A stretch of DNA of 64,000 nucleotides from an uncultured Paracoccaceae bacterium (GTDB lineage: Bacteria > Pseudomonadota > Alphaproteobacteria > Rhodobacterales > Rhodobacteraceae): NCBI GenBank assembly GCA_947493145.1, contig CANLPZ010000001.1:310001-374000 (forward strand), in the 5' to 3' direction. The notes under the pieces are model-generated. The model worked only from the letters and a program-made list of their open reading frames with translations, was not told where the DNA came from and ran no database searches. Positions 27,884 to 36,374 of the stretch are shown here, one piece after another. The position numbers and the translations under genes are program-made. The first letter of the stretch is position 1, and every line of letters begins with the position of its first letter.

Positions 27884-27907
27884 TACATTCGCCCTCTCGC
27901 GAATGTA
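27884..27907. promoter_or_regulatory. perfect 8-bp dyad overlapping the proximal operator
   Basis: TACATTCG (27884-27891) and CGAATGTA (27900-27907) form a perfect inverted repeat with an eight-base spacer. The right arm shares TGTA with the LacI-type operator at 27904. It could be a second regulator's site or a hairpin. Confidence 0.4.
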
Positions 27908-27917
27908 ATCGATTACA
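27904..27917. promoter_or_regulatory. LacI-family operator O1
   Basis: TGTAATCGATTACA is a perfect 14-bp palindrome with a central CG, the usual form of LacI/GalR-family operators. Its centre is about 80 bases upstream of the binding-protein ATG. An identical copy lies 113 bases away. The regulator is most likely the LacI-type protein encoded divergently. Confidence 0.85.
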
Positions 27918-28016
27918 TTTCTTTGCTTAGAGAACCGGATCGCAATGGTTAATGCTCTCCGTTTCCTTGACTTCCACAAAAGCGAACCTTGGGGTATCAC
28001 TTTCCAAGGTCCTGCA

Positions 28017-28030
28017 TGTAATCGATTACA
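28017..28030. promoter_or_regulatory. LacI-family operator O2
   Basis: Identical to O1 (TGTAATCGATTACA), centred about 64 bases upstream of the lacI-type ATG. Two identical sites 113 bp apart in a divergent promoter region fit repression by DNA looping and autoregulation. Confidence 0.85.
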
Positions 28031-28087
28031 AATGATTTGCCAAAATTGGGCTTTAAGTCAATTGTAAATCTTGTTGATTGGTAAAGA

Positions 28088-29125
28088 ATGACGTCGATGA
28101 ATAAAAAAATGCCTAAAATTCAAGATGTTGCTCGCGTTGCGGGCGTATCCACAGCGACAGTAAGCCGTACGTTATCCTCCCCTGATGTGGTATCTGCGAA
28201 GACTCGTGATTCGGTTTTGGCAGCTGTAAAAGCCACAGGATATCGTGTGAATCGCGCCGCTCGGAACCTGCGGACGCAGCGCACGGGGGCAATTTTGGCG
28301 TTGGTTCCGAACCTTGGAAACCCGTTTTTTAGCGAGATTTTGCAAGGGATGGAACGAACCTGTAAGCAATCGGATTACAATTTACTGATTGCTGATACCT
28401 CTGAAACCACGCCGGATGCAGATCAATTAGAAGGCTACTTTCGCGATGGCCAAGCCGATGGATTGATCATTTTGGATGGGTCCCTCCCCCGCGACGCCTT
28501 GGAAAATCTCCAAAATCAACCATCAACCTATCCGTCTATTTTCATGTGTGAATGGAACCCAGAAACCAACTTTCATTCGGTACGAAGCGACAATGCGCAC
28601 GGTATGAAAATGGCGGTTAAGCATCTTGCGGATCAGGGCCACACAGACATTGGGCACGTGCGCGGCCCAATGACCAATGTTCTGAGCCATGCGCGTGAGG
28701 GCGGTTTTCGCAAGGCCATGGAAGCCCTTAATTTACCGGTGAATGAAAACTATGTTTTAGATGGTGATTTCACACTTGAGGCGGGTCGTATGGCCGGACA
28801 AGAGCTGTTGCGCATGGACAAACGCCCCACTGCGATGGTCTGTGCCAGTGATCAAATCGCCTTTGGCCTTATCGCAGTATTGTCGCAAAATAACGTCATT
28901 GTACCTGATGATATATCTGTTCTGGGGTTTGATGATGTGGAAATGGCCGAATTTTTTTACCCCCCTTTGACAACAATCCGTCAAGACCGCGACTGTTTAG
29001 GGCGATCCGCCGCCAAGCTTTTGTTGGAACGGTTAAAGTCGCGCGACATGAGCGAAGGTGCAACAGTTACGACAATCCCTGTTGAAATGGTCGTGCGCAG
29101 CAGTACATCTGCACCCGCAAACTGA
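28088..29125 (+). CDS. LacI family transcriptional regulator of the sugar operon
   Basis: A 345-residue LacI/GalR-type regulator. The N-terminal helix-turn-helix spans about residues 9-30 (IQDVARVAGVSTATVSRTLS), with the hinge helix region AARNLRTQRT near 57-66. The effector domain is periplasmic-binding-protein-like (FSEILQGMERTC, VCASDQIAFGL, SVLGFDDVEMAEFF). It diverges from the sugar transport operon, with two identical operators in the 257-base gap, so it is very probably the operon's local repressor. Its stop is immediately adjacent to the ispG stop on the other strand. Confidence 0.93.
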   Translation: MTSMNKKMPKIQDVARVAGVSTATVSRTLSSPDVVSAKTRDSVLAAVKATGYRVNRAARNLRTQRTGAILALVPNLGNPFFSEILQGMERTCKQSDYNLLIADTSETTPDADQLEGYFRDGQADGLIILDGSLPRDALENLQNQPSTYPSIFMCEWNPETNFHSVRSDNAHGMKMAVKHLADQGHTDIGHVRGPMTNVLSHAREGGFRKAMEALNLPVNENYVLDGDFTLEAGRMAGQELLRMDKRPTAMVCASDQIAFGLIAVLSQNNVIVPDDISVLGFDDVEMAEFFYPPLTTIRQDRDCLGRSAAKLLLERLKSRDMSEGATVTTIPVEMVVRSSTSAPAN

Positions 29126-30247
29126 TTAATCAGCCGCCGCTTTTTCAGTTTCAATTTGCGCGGCTTTGGCTTCGACCTGTTCGACGATATGGTCGACCAT
29201 TTCCGCATTCGACATCTTGTGGCTTGCTTTACCCGCTAAATAAACCATGCCGGACCCAGCCCCACCACCGGTAAACCCGACGTCTGTCATCAGCGCTTCA
29301 CCAGGTCCGTTTACAACACAGCCAATGATCGACAGGCTCATCGGTGTTTTGATATGGGCCAAACGGTCCTCAAGTGTTTCAACGGTTTTGATCACGTCAA
29401 AGCCTTGGCGGGCGCAGCTGGGGCAGCTGATGATGTTCACACCGCGATGACGTAAGCCAAGTGATTTCAATATGTCATAGCCGACTTTGACCTCTTCGAC
29501 CGGATCGGCGGACAAGCTGACACGGATCGTATCCCCGATCCCCATCCACAAAAGATTGCCAAGCCCGATCGCGGACTTAATCGTGCCAGACATCAAACCG
29601 CCGGCTTCGGTAATCCCTAAATGGATCGGTGCATCGGTTGCCTCTGCGATCCCTTGATACGCCGCCGCTGACATAAACACATCGGATGCTTTCACACTGA
29701 TCTTAAAGTTGTGAAAATCATTATCCTGAAGAATGCGGATATGTTCCAAACCACTTTCGACCATCGCGTCGGGACATGGTTCACCGTATTTTTCCAATAG
29801 GTGTTTTTCCAACGACCCTGCGTTCACACCGATCCGAATGGAACAATTGTGATCATTGGCCGCTTTGATGACCTCACGCACGCGGGCTTCGTCGCCGATG
29901 TTTCCTGGATTGATCCGCAAACACGCTGCACCAGCCTCAGCCGCCTCAATCCCGCGTTTGTAATGAAAATGGATATCAGCCACGATTGGAACAGGGCTTT
30001 GTGCAACGATCTCTTTCAAGGCTTTAGAACTAGCCTCATCCGGCACAGAAATGCGCACGATGTCTGCGCCTGCTTCTGCCGCCGCCTGAACCTGTGCGAT
30101 TGTCGCTGGAATGTCTGTTGTTAAGGTGTTCGTCATGGTCTGAACGGCAATCGGCGCACCCCCCCCGACTGGAACGGACCCAACCATAATCTGTCGCGAT
30201 TTGCGGCGGTAAATGTTTTTCCACGGGCGAATATGGTTTTCAGACAT
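29126..30247 (-). CDS. ispG: 4-hydroxy-3-methylbut-2-enyl-diphosphate synthase
   Basis: A 373-residue IspG/GcpE, the 4Fe-4S enzyme of the penultimate MEP-pathway step of isoprenoid synthesis. Cluster cysteines are in [12 protein letters not shown] and [13 protein letters not shown]. The N-terminal TIM barrel shows [10 protein letters not shown] and [13 protein letters not shown] 30247 (MSENHIRPW) is preceded by AAGG; ATG 30268 is an alternative. It follows the RodZ-like gene by 90 bases, a gene order that recurs in Rhodobacteraceae. Confidence 0.95.
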   Translation of the reverse strand: MSENHIRPWKNIYRRKSRQIMVGSVPVGGGAPIAVQTMTNTLTTDIPATIAQVQAAAEAGADIVRISVPDEASSKALKEIVAQSPVPIVADIHFHYKRGIEAAEAGAACLRINPGNIGDEARVREVIKAANDHNCSIRIGVNAGSLEKHLLEKYGEPCPDAMVESGLEHIRILQDNDFHNFKISVKASDVFMSAAAYQGIAEATDAPIHLGITEAGGLMSGTIKSAIGLGNLLWMGIGDTIRVSLSADPVEEVKVGYDILKSLGLRHRGVNIISCPSCARQGFDVIKTVETLEDRLAHIKTPMSLSIIGCVVNGPGEALMTDVGFTGGGAGSGMVYLAGKASHKMSNAEMVDHIVEQVEAKAAQIETEKAAAD

Positions 30248-30337
30248 GAGTACAGCCTTTTTGGTCATACGGCGCGAACCGCTTGTCCATTGAAATATGC
30301 GATTGTCGGAAATGTGCAAGCGCTATAGCGCCGCAGC

Positions 30338-31591
30338 CTATTGGGTTTCGTCCGGCAAAACATCCGGCGCATTCAATTCACGCAAAACATCGAACAAAGC
30401 GGTGTCTTTTTCTTCGGTCGCGGGCTGATAGATCGCATTCAAATCTGCGGATGCAAGCGCCACGTTTTTCACTGTCGACGTTCCCGGCCCTGCTGGACCA
30501 ACGATCACACCGTTGACTTTGAAATACAGTGATCCCGAATTCCCCGCGCGTAGAACGGGCGTTTCTTCGGTCACGGGGATAATGTATTCCTCACCCGTTT
30601 CCAAAATCTTTTCGAACAATATGCTACGGTCTGCGGCGCGTACGCGAACCCATGTCGGCGCCGCTGCGAAAAGCACGACTTCTGGCTGTGGTCCGTCAAC
30701 AACCTGAACTGCCGAAGCACCAATGATGTCCGCAAGGTTTTCAGGCGCGTTGCTGTCGATTGTGCTGTCAGCCACATCAAACCCCTGACCAAAATCAGGC
30801 GGCGTTGGGGCGAACGTTCCGACCGACGACGGATCCAACGTTGAAATTGGCCCGTCGCGGGCAACCATGACTGGAACGTCCAACGCTTGTGGTCGATAAA
30901 GGCGGTCCAACGCTTCGGTGGTTGGGGTTTCAAATCCTGCACCGGTTGATCCATCGGCAACAATTGTTGTCTCGTCCCCAGACAGAGATCCCAAATCAGA
31001 AACCACTGTAGGGGTCTGTTCCACCGGAGCAAATTGAACACGCTGGATTTCCTGCATCACAGAATACCCGCCGTATCCAATCCCGCCGATCAACAGCAAC
31101 AAAACCAAAGTCGACCCAATCGCGCCCGGTTCAACGCGCGATAACAACGCGTCACCTGACGGTGCAAACGGTGTTGCGGGTGTTGCAAAGGGATCGCGCG
31201 TGCCGCTTGCCGCCGCCAATGCAGCAGCGCGGTCTTCGCGTTGCGATTTCATGGTGGAGGCTTCCGCAGCCATTCCGTGCGCGGTTGCGAAACCACTTTC
31301 TTCGCAGAACTTGTTGAACGCCCATTCCGCGTCCATGTTCAGATACCGCGCATAAGACCGAACATAGCCTGCAATAAATCCAGGGGTGTCAAAGGCAGAC
31401 GGATCTGCATTTTCAATCGCTGCGACATAAGCCGCCTTGATTTTCAATTCGCGTTGAACATCCAAAAGGGATTTTCCAAGCGTCGCGCGTTCACCGCGCA
31501 TCACATCGCCAAGGCGCAATTCGAATGCGTCAAAGCCCTGTGGCTCGTCTACCTGTGCTGATTTCTTGCGTCTAAAGCCACGCCCGATCAT
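30338..31591 (-). CDS. RodZ-like helix-turn-helix membrane protein with DUF4115
   Basis: A 417-residue bitopic protein. The N-terminal RodZ-type helix-turn-helix domain (about residues 22-100) includes GKSLLDVQRELKIKAAYVAAIE and YVRSYARYLNMD. One membrane span lies near 165-185 (VLLLLIGGIGYGGY), then a low-complexity periplasmic linker and a DUF4115 domain (about 305-385). RodZ connects MreB to the wall-elongation machinery. ispG follows on the same strand, as in many proteobacteria. Confidence 0.9.
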   Translation of the reverse strand: MIGRGFRRKKSAQVDEPQGFDAFELRLGDVMRGERATLGKSLLDVQRELKIKAAYVAAIENADPSAFDTPGFIAGYVRSYARYLNMDAEWAFNKFCEESGFATAHGMAAEASTMKSQREDRAAALAAASGTRDPFATPATPFAPSGDALLSRVEPGAIGSTLVLLLLIGGIGYGGYSVMQEIQRVQFAPVEQTPTVVSDLGSLSGDETTIVADGSTGAGFETPTTEALDRLYRPQALDVPVMVARDGPISTLDPSSVGTFAPTPPDFGQGFDVADSTIDSNAPENLADIIGASAVQVVDGPQPEVVLFAAAPTWVRVRAADRSILFEKILETGEEYIIPVTEETPVLRAGNSGSLYFKVNGVIVGPAGPGTSTVKNVALASADLNAIYQPATEEKDTALFDVLRELNAPDVLPDETQ

Positions 31592-31694
31592 CTGCGGTAC
31601 ATCCCATGCCCGTAAAAATCGCGATTCGTCACGATCTTGTGTCCCTGCGATCTTTTACCACAATGGGACCTAAAAATCACAGGGGGAATTTTTT

Positions 31695-32918
31695 TTATCC
31701 GGCTTCTTCGGCGCGATTTAGCGCACAATGTGACCAAAGCCCGTCCATCGCATCAATCAGTGCATCAATTTCATTCGATGTGTGAACTGGCGACGGCGTA
31801 AACCGCAACCGTTCTGTTCCGCGTGGGACCGTTGGGAAATTGATCGGTTGGACGTAAATTCCAAACTCCGACAACAGCTTGTCGGACAACATTTTACACT
31901 TCACCGGATTGCCAACGTGCACAGGAACAATATGTGTTCCGTGATCAATGATCGGCAACCCAAGCCCCTTGAGGCGCAGTTTCAGGATCTTTGCCTGTTC
32001 CTGATGTGCGTCACGCAGCTCTTGATGGTCTTTTAAATACCGAACGGATGCGGCTGCACCGGCAGCAACCGCTGGCGGAAGTGACGTGGTAAAAATGAAC
32101 CCAGGTGCATAAGACCGGATCGCGTCTGCCATTTTCGCCGTTGTTGCGATATATCCGCCCATGACGCCAAATGCTTTGGCCAAGGTGCCGTTGATGATGT
32201 CAATGCGGCCCATTAGTCCGTCACGTTCGGCAATCCCGCCCCCACGTGGGCCATACATGCCAACTGCGTGAACTTCGTCGCAATACGTTAGGGCACCAAA
32301 TTCATCTGCCAGATCACAGATCTCTTTGATCGGGCCAATATCACCATCCATCGAATAAATGGATTCAAAGGCAATCAGCTTTGGCGCATTTGCTGGCAGT
32401 TCCGACAAAAGCGCGCGCAGATGGTCCAAATCATTGTGGCGGAATATCCGTTTCGCCCCACCATTGCGACGAATTCCCTCGATCATCGACGCGTGGTTCA
32501 ATTCATCCGACAAAATAACCAAACCCGGAAACAGCTTTGGAAGCGTCGAAAGCGTCGCATCATTGGCGATATAAGCAGAGGTGAACAGCAACGCCGCCTC
32601 TTTGCCATGAAGATCGGCCAATTCGGCCTCTAACTGTTTGTGATAAACCGTCGTGCCAGAAATATTACGTGTTCCGCCGGACCCAGCACCCGTGGCGTCC
32701 ACCGCGTCGTGCATCGCCTGCAATACGACAGGGTTTTGCCCCATCCCAAGGTAATCATTGCCACACCAAACGGTAACCGGCTGCGATGAGCCGTCTTCGC
32801 GACGCCAATTGGCGTGCGGAAAGTTCCCGTTTTCGCGTTCAATCTCGATAAACGTGCGATACCGCCCTTCGTCGTGAAGTGCTTTGATCGCCTTATCAAG
32901 TTCGTTTTCGTAGTGCAC
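31695..32918 (-). CDS. hemA: 5-aminolevulinate synthase
   Basis: A 407-residue ALAS that condenses glycine and succinyl-CoA to start tetrapyrrole synthesis (Shemin route, typical of alphaproteobacteria). The PLP lysine is K248 in [14 protein letters not shown]. The glycine-rich [11 protein letters not shown] and [12 protein letters not shown] are intact. The start is GTG 32918: AGAAGGA is spaced eight bases before it and the length then equals the classical 407. The ATG at 32948 would put the ribosome site inside the gene. The siroheme synthase at 46.1 kb draws on the same tetrapyrrole pathway. Confidence 0.95.
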   Translation of the reverse strand: MHYENELDKAIKALHDEGRYRTFIEIERENGNFPHANWRREDGSSQPVTVWCGNDYLGMGQNPVVLQAMHDAVDATGAGSGGTRNISGTTVYHKQLEAELADLHGKEAALLFTSAYIANDATLSTLPKLFPGLVILSDELNHASMIEGIRRNGGAKRIFRHNDLDHLRALLSELPANAPKLIAFESIYSMDGDIGPIKEICDLADEFGALTYCDEVHAVGMYGPRGGGIAERDGLMGRIDIINGTLAKAFGVMGGYIATTAKMADAIRSYAPGFIFTTSLPPAVAAGAAASVRYLKDHQELRDAHQEQAKILKLRLKGLGLPIIDHGTHIVPVHVGNPVKCKMLSDKLLSEFGIYVQPINFPTVPRGTERLRFTPSPVHTSNEIDALIDAMDGLWSHCALNRAEEAG

Positions 32919-33072
32919 GTGGCAGGTCCTTCTTGAGTCTTCGTACATGTTTAACCTATTTAAGCCGCCGGCACACGCTACATTTTGCCGCTCTGATCAT
33001 ATAAACCAAAATCACAAAATTACGAGATCGACGCCCGCAGTTTTGCTTTCATCTAGACAGCAATGTCCGTGC

Positions 33073-33097
33073 TGATACGGTTGGCGCAAACGTATCA
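33073..33097. promoter_or_regulatory. perfect 7-bp dyad before the M20 peptidase gene
   Basis: TGATACG (33073-33079) and CGTATCA (33091-33097) form a perfect inverted repeat with an 11-base spacer. It ends right at the AAAGGA ribosome site of the M20 gene, within the hemA/M20 divergent region. It could be an operator or an mRNA hairpin. Confidence 0.4.
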
Positions 33098-33108
33098 AAG
33101 GACACATT

Positions 33109-34479
33109 ATGTCTATCGACAAAATTCTTGCACATATTGACGATGATCTCCCAAACGCAACCAACCGCTTGTTGGACTTGCTGCGCATTCAATCCATTTC
33201 AACCGACTCGGCCTACGCACAGGATTGCGATGCGGCGGCGGATTGGCTGGTAAACGACCTGAATTCCATCGGAATTAACGCGACCAAGCGTGAAACACCC
33301 GGTCACCCGATGGTTGTCGGACACGCCGACGGCACTGGCACGCATGTGATGTTTTACGGGCACTACGATGTGCAACCTGTTGATCCGCTTGATCTTTGGG
33401 ACAATCCGCCGTTTGAACCCGCCGTGGAAGACACCCCAGCCGGCAAAGTCATCCGTGGCCGCGGATCGTCCGACGACAAGGGCCAGTTGATGACTTTCGT
33501 CGAAGCCTGCCGCGCCTACAAAACCGTGAACGGGTCACTTCCGGCAAAGGTGTCGATCTTTTTCGAAGGCGAAGAAGAATCCGGTTCCCCGTCTCTCATT
33601 CCCTTTATGAAAGAAAACGCGGATGAATTGACCGCCGATGTCGCCCTGATCTGTGACACGGGGCTTTATGGCGACAGCACGCCTGCGATCGTCACCATGT
33701 TGCGCGGCCTTTTGGGCGAAGAACTGACAATCACCGGCCCAAGCAAGGATTTGCATTCGGGGCTTTATGGCGGTGCATCCATGAACCCAACACGGGTTTT
33801 GGCAAAAATCATTGCCAGCCTGCATGACGAAAACGGCCGCATAACCGTCCCTGATTTTTATGACGGGGTCGAAGACTTACCCGATCACATTGCGAAACAA
33901 TGGGATGCGTTGAATTTTGATCATTCTGAATTTTTGGGTGAAGTCGGACTAAGCACCCCAGCTGGCGAAAACGATAAAACCGCCTTGGAAATGATTTGGG
34001 CACGCCCCACCTGCGAGGTCAACGGGATCATCGCGGGCTACACCGGCGAAGGGTTCAAAACGGTTTTGCCGTCCCAAGCCAGCGCCAAAATTTCATTCCG
34101 TTTGGTCGGAACGCAAGACCCGTTCAAAATCCGTGAAAATTTCCGCAAAATGGTCCAAGACATGTTGCCACCCGATTGCAGCGTCGAATTCAAAAGCCAT
34201 GGCGCAGGTCCGGCATCGCAAATGGCAACAGACCACCCCGCATTTGAAAAAGCACGCCAAGCCCTGTCAGATGAATGGCCAAACGAAGCGGCTTTCATCG
34301 GCAGCGGTGGGTCCATCCCAATTGCCGGCCATTTCAAAAGCATCCTTGGCATGGACGCGATGCTGATCGGGTTTGGCAAAGACGACGACCAAATCCACAG
34401 CCCCAATGAAAAATACGACCTTTCAAGCTTTCATAAGGGTATTCGCAGCTGGGCACGGATTTTGGATAAGTTGAGTTGA
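33109..34479 (+). CDS. M20 family metallopeptidase (dipeptidase-like)
   Basis: A 456-residue M20/ArgE/DapE/CPG2-type di-zinc hydrolase. Metal-site motifs: MFYGHYDVQP (H and D, near residue 82), GRGSSDDKGQ (bridging D), EGEEESGS (catalytic E plus metal E) and a C-terminal HSPNEKYD (H). A dimerisation lid domain occupies about residues 195-350. It probably cleaves short peptides in the cytoplasm. AAAGGA upstream supports ATG 33109. No operon partner: it is flanked by hemA (divergent) and tRNA genes on the opposite strand. Confidence 0.92.
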   Translation: MSIDKILAHIDDDLPNATNRLLDLLRIQSISTDSAYAQDCDAAADWLVNDLNSIGINATKRETPGHPMVVGHADGTGTHVMFYGHYDVQPVDPLDLWDNPPFEPAVEDTPAGKVIRGRGSSDDKGQLMTFVEACRAYKTVNGSLPAKVSIFFEGEEESGSPSLIPFMKENADELTADVALICDTGLYGDSTPAIVTMLRGLLGEELTITGPSKDLHSGLYGGASMNPTRVLAKIIASLHDENGRITVPDFYDGVEDLPDHIAKQWDALNFDHSEFLGEVGLSTPAGENDKTALEMIWARPTCEVNGIIAGYTGEGFKTVLPSQASAKISFRLVGTQDPFKIRENFRKMVQDMLPPDCSVEFKSHGAGPASQMATDHPAFEKARQALSDEWPNEAAFIGSGGSIPIAGHFKSILGMDAMLIGFGKDDDQIHSPNEKYDLSSFHKGIRSWARILDKLS

Positions 34480-34699
34480 TAAAAGGACAATTCCGCCCAA
34501 AAGCTTAGATATCCAAAATCAAAATAGCACACGGAAATAAAACGGGGCGAGGCACAACATCTTGCCCTTTTCTCATAGTCATACAGCCAGCACTGACGGG
34601 ACATCCGTCAAATTCGAAACGTGATAAACGCAAACGCGTGGGCCTAACACACTGGCGCATTCACAAGACAAAATCTGTTCGTTTCGGTAAAAGAAAAAG

Positions 34700-34776
34700 T
34701 GGCGCGGTTGACGGGACTCGAACCCGCGACCCCCGGCGTGACAGGCCGGTACTCTAACCAACTGAGCTACAACCGC
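34700..34776 (-). tRNA. tRNA-Asp (GTC)
   Basis: A 77-nt cloverleaf on the minus strand. The acceptor stem GCGGTTG pairs with CAACCGC, the anticodon loop contains GTC, the T arm is GGGTTCGAGTCCC and the CCA end is encoded. Identical to the next tRNA copy. Confidence 0.97.
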
Positions 34777-34804
34777 GCATCGCGTTCTTTGATCTGGGCA
34801 GTGA

Positions 34805-34881
34805 TGGCGCGGTTGACGGGACTCGAACCCGCGACCCCCGGCGTGACAGGCCGGTACTCTAACCAACTGAGCTACAACCGC
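34805..34881 (-). tRNA. tRNA-Asp (GTC), second copy
   Basis: A 77-nt sequence identical to the neighbouring tRNA-Asp, with encoded CCA. The two are separated by 28 bases and probably come from one precursor transcribed right to left. Confidence 0.97.
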
Positions 34882-35021
34882 TCACTGCCGTTCAAATCAT
34901 TGAACGTTTGCGCGTTCTATGCGCCCTCTTCGATACCGTCAAGCGGGGTTTCAAACAAAATCACGCAAACTGTAAAAAATATTTGCAATCGTTGGGGATT
35001 TTCAAAATTGACAGGCCCGGA

Positions 35022-35591
35022 TTAGGCGTGAATACGTTCGCTACCATCATGAATTTCAATGACTTTTCCCTGCGGATGGTCAAGCGATGCTATTTCTGAC
35101 CGCGACAGCCCCAAACAAATTCCGCGCAAAATAGAAATTGCGATCCCATGCGAAACCACGACCGCCGTTTCTGGACAGTTGGATAAAAATTGATCCATGC
35201 GGTTGTATATGCCGTCGTACCCCTCCCCATCGGGGCTGGCGCAAAATCGGTCAAATACAGACAGGTCCGCCGTAAATATTTCGGGGTGCTGTGCGATAAC
35301 ATCTTCGCGCAGCATGCCTTCCCACGACCCAACCCCAATTTCCATTAAAAGCGGGTCAAAGGTGATGTCTGTCCCCCAATCCGCCAACGCATATTGGGCG
35401 GTTTGTCGTGTCCGTCCCAGCGGGCTGCAAAACGCGGGTGTTTTTTGATCGACACCCAGATGCGCCAAAATCGAGGCTTGATGTTGGGCCTGTTGTTGTC
35501 CCAGTTCAGTAAGGTCGGAATTTTTCTGGCCCTGCATACGGCCAACGCGGTTCCATTGGGTTTCCCCATGGCGCAGAAAATACAAAGGCAT
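35022..35591 (-). CDS. histidine phosphatase (phosphoglycerate mutase-like) protein
   Basis: A 189-residue histidine phosphatase superfamily member. The catalytic RHG motif is at the N-terminus (LYFLRHGETQWN), with the second arginine in SPLGRTRQTA, the acid in MEIGVGSWEGM and the late histidine in VVVSHGIAI. It is too short and too divergent for glycolytic GpmA, so more likely a small-molecule or phospho-sugar phosphatase. It lies between tRNA-Val and the tandem tRNA-Asp genes on the same strand. Confidence 0.88.
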   Translation of the reverse strand: MPLYFLRHGETQWNRVGRMQGQKNSDLTELGQQQAQHQASILAHLGVDQKTPAFCSPLGRTRQTAQYALADWGTDITFDPLLMEIGVGSWEGMLREDVIAQHPEIFTADLSVFDRFCASPDGEGYDGIYNRMDQFLSNCPETAVVVSHGIAISILRGICLGLSRSEIASLDHPQGKVIEIHDGSERIHA

Positions 35592-35612
35592 AGACAGGCT
35601 CTGTAAGTAAAA

Positions 35613-35688
35613 TGGTGGGTGGTAAGAGGCTCGAACTCCTGACCCTCTCGGTGTAAACGAGATGCTCTACCAACTGAGCTAACCACCC
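35613..35688 (-). tRNA. tRNA-Val (TAC)
   Basis: A 76-nt cloverleaf on the minus strand: acceptor GGGTGGT with ACCACCC, anticodon stem TCTCG/CGAGA around loop TTTACAC (anticodon TAC), T arm AGGAGTTCGAGCCTCT and encoded CCA. Confidence 0.97.
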
Positions 35689-35786
35689 GATCCAAGGGTC
35701 GTTTAACCTGTTCTAGGAACGAGGTTCAAGAGCCAAAATGACATTATTTCACTCAAATGAAATTTTTTCTAAATTTGACGTGTTCC

Positions 35787-36206
35787 CTACTCCGCCGCCT
35801 TTTGTGCTTTTGGCTGGCGCAGCTTTAGAATGGAGATCAAAGCGTTCATGTTGTCTTTCTGGCGGTTCACCTTCATCCGGCCAAGAGGACGAACAGCGAC
35901 TTCTTCGCCTTGCTGGATCGCGTCGCCGAGAACGGCCAATGTTGCCTCGACAACTGGTTTGACATCTTTTGGCTTCATCCCAGATTTTTCGATCACACGG
36001 TCCATAAACTCTTTGCGTTTCACGATATTCGCAACGGTTACTTCGGCGTTTTCAACAGGTGCTGGTTTTGTCGACGCAACCGCATAGGTTTTTGGTTTCG
36101 TTGCCGGTTTCGGAACAGCTGTGGTCCTTGCCGTTGACTTAGTCGCGGCGGTCTTAGCCGTCGTTGTTCGCTTGGTCGTGCTTTTCTTTTTCGCTGCTTT
36201 GGCCAT
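35787..36206 (-). CDS. HU-family DNA-binding protein with Lys/Thr/Ala-rich N-terminal tail
   Basis: A 139-residue nucleoid-type protein in two parts. Residues 1-50 are a low-complexity, basic, histone-H1-like tail of K, A and T (for example AKAAKKKSTTKRTTT). Residues about 58-135 form an HU/IHF-like domain: KRKEFMDRVIEKSGMKPKDVKPVV, then LGDAIQQGEEVAVRPLGRMKV. Ordinary HU is about 90 residues, so the tail is the notable addition and probably binds DNA non-specifically. It is monocistronic in appearance: tRNA-Val lies downstream and the lon terminator region upstream. Confidence 0.88.
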   Translation of the reverse strand: MAKAAKKKSTTKRTTTAKTAATKSTARTTAVPKPATKPKTYAVASTKPAPVENAEVTVANIVKRKEFMDRVIEKSGMKPKDVKPVVEATLAVLGDAIQQGEEVAVRPLGRMKVNRQKDNMNALISILKLRQPKAQKAAE

Positions 36207-36324
36207 GTGTCACCTTTTTGTTGCTGACTTGGAAACAGTGTACCCGAAACTGTTAACAAAACCTAGGGTATTCATAATTTGATCGAAAATCAGGGTGAAA
36301 ATGTTAAAGTTCACTTCAAAATGC

Positions 36325-36357
36325 AAAAGACCCGCCGTTTTCACGACGGGTCTTTTT
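36325..36357. terminator. intrinsic terminator after lon
   Basis: AAAGACCCG on one arm pairs with CGGGTCTTT on the other around 36326-36353 (one mismatch near the loop). A/T runs flank both sides, so it can act in both directions; it lies 18 bases past the lon stop. Confidence 0.85.
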
Positions 36358-36374
36358 ATGAAATTTTCGGTCGA

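Noticed and set aside
34480..34699. Gene between the M20 peptidase and tRNA-Asp
   Set aside because: No frame with start signals and no repeat; it appears to be plain intergenic DNA and tRNA 3' flank.
34579..35025. Reading frames across the tRNA-Asp pair on both strands (with RVPACHAGGRGFESRQ and TGLEPATPGVTGRYS)
   Set aside because: These are the well-known false proteins produced by translating tRNA genes; the tRNA cloverleaf is unmistakable.
35345..35695. Minus-strand frame beginning VVSSVGRASRLHREGQ
   Set aside because: Translation through tRNA-Val into the phosphatase gene in the wrong frame.
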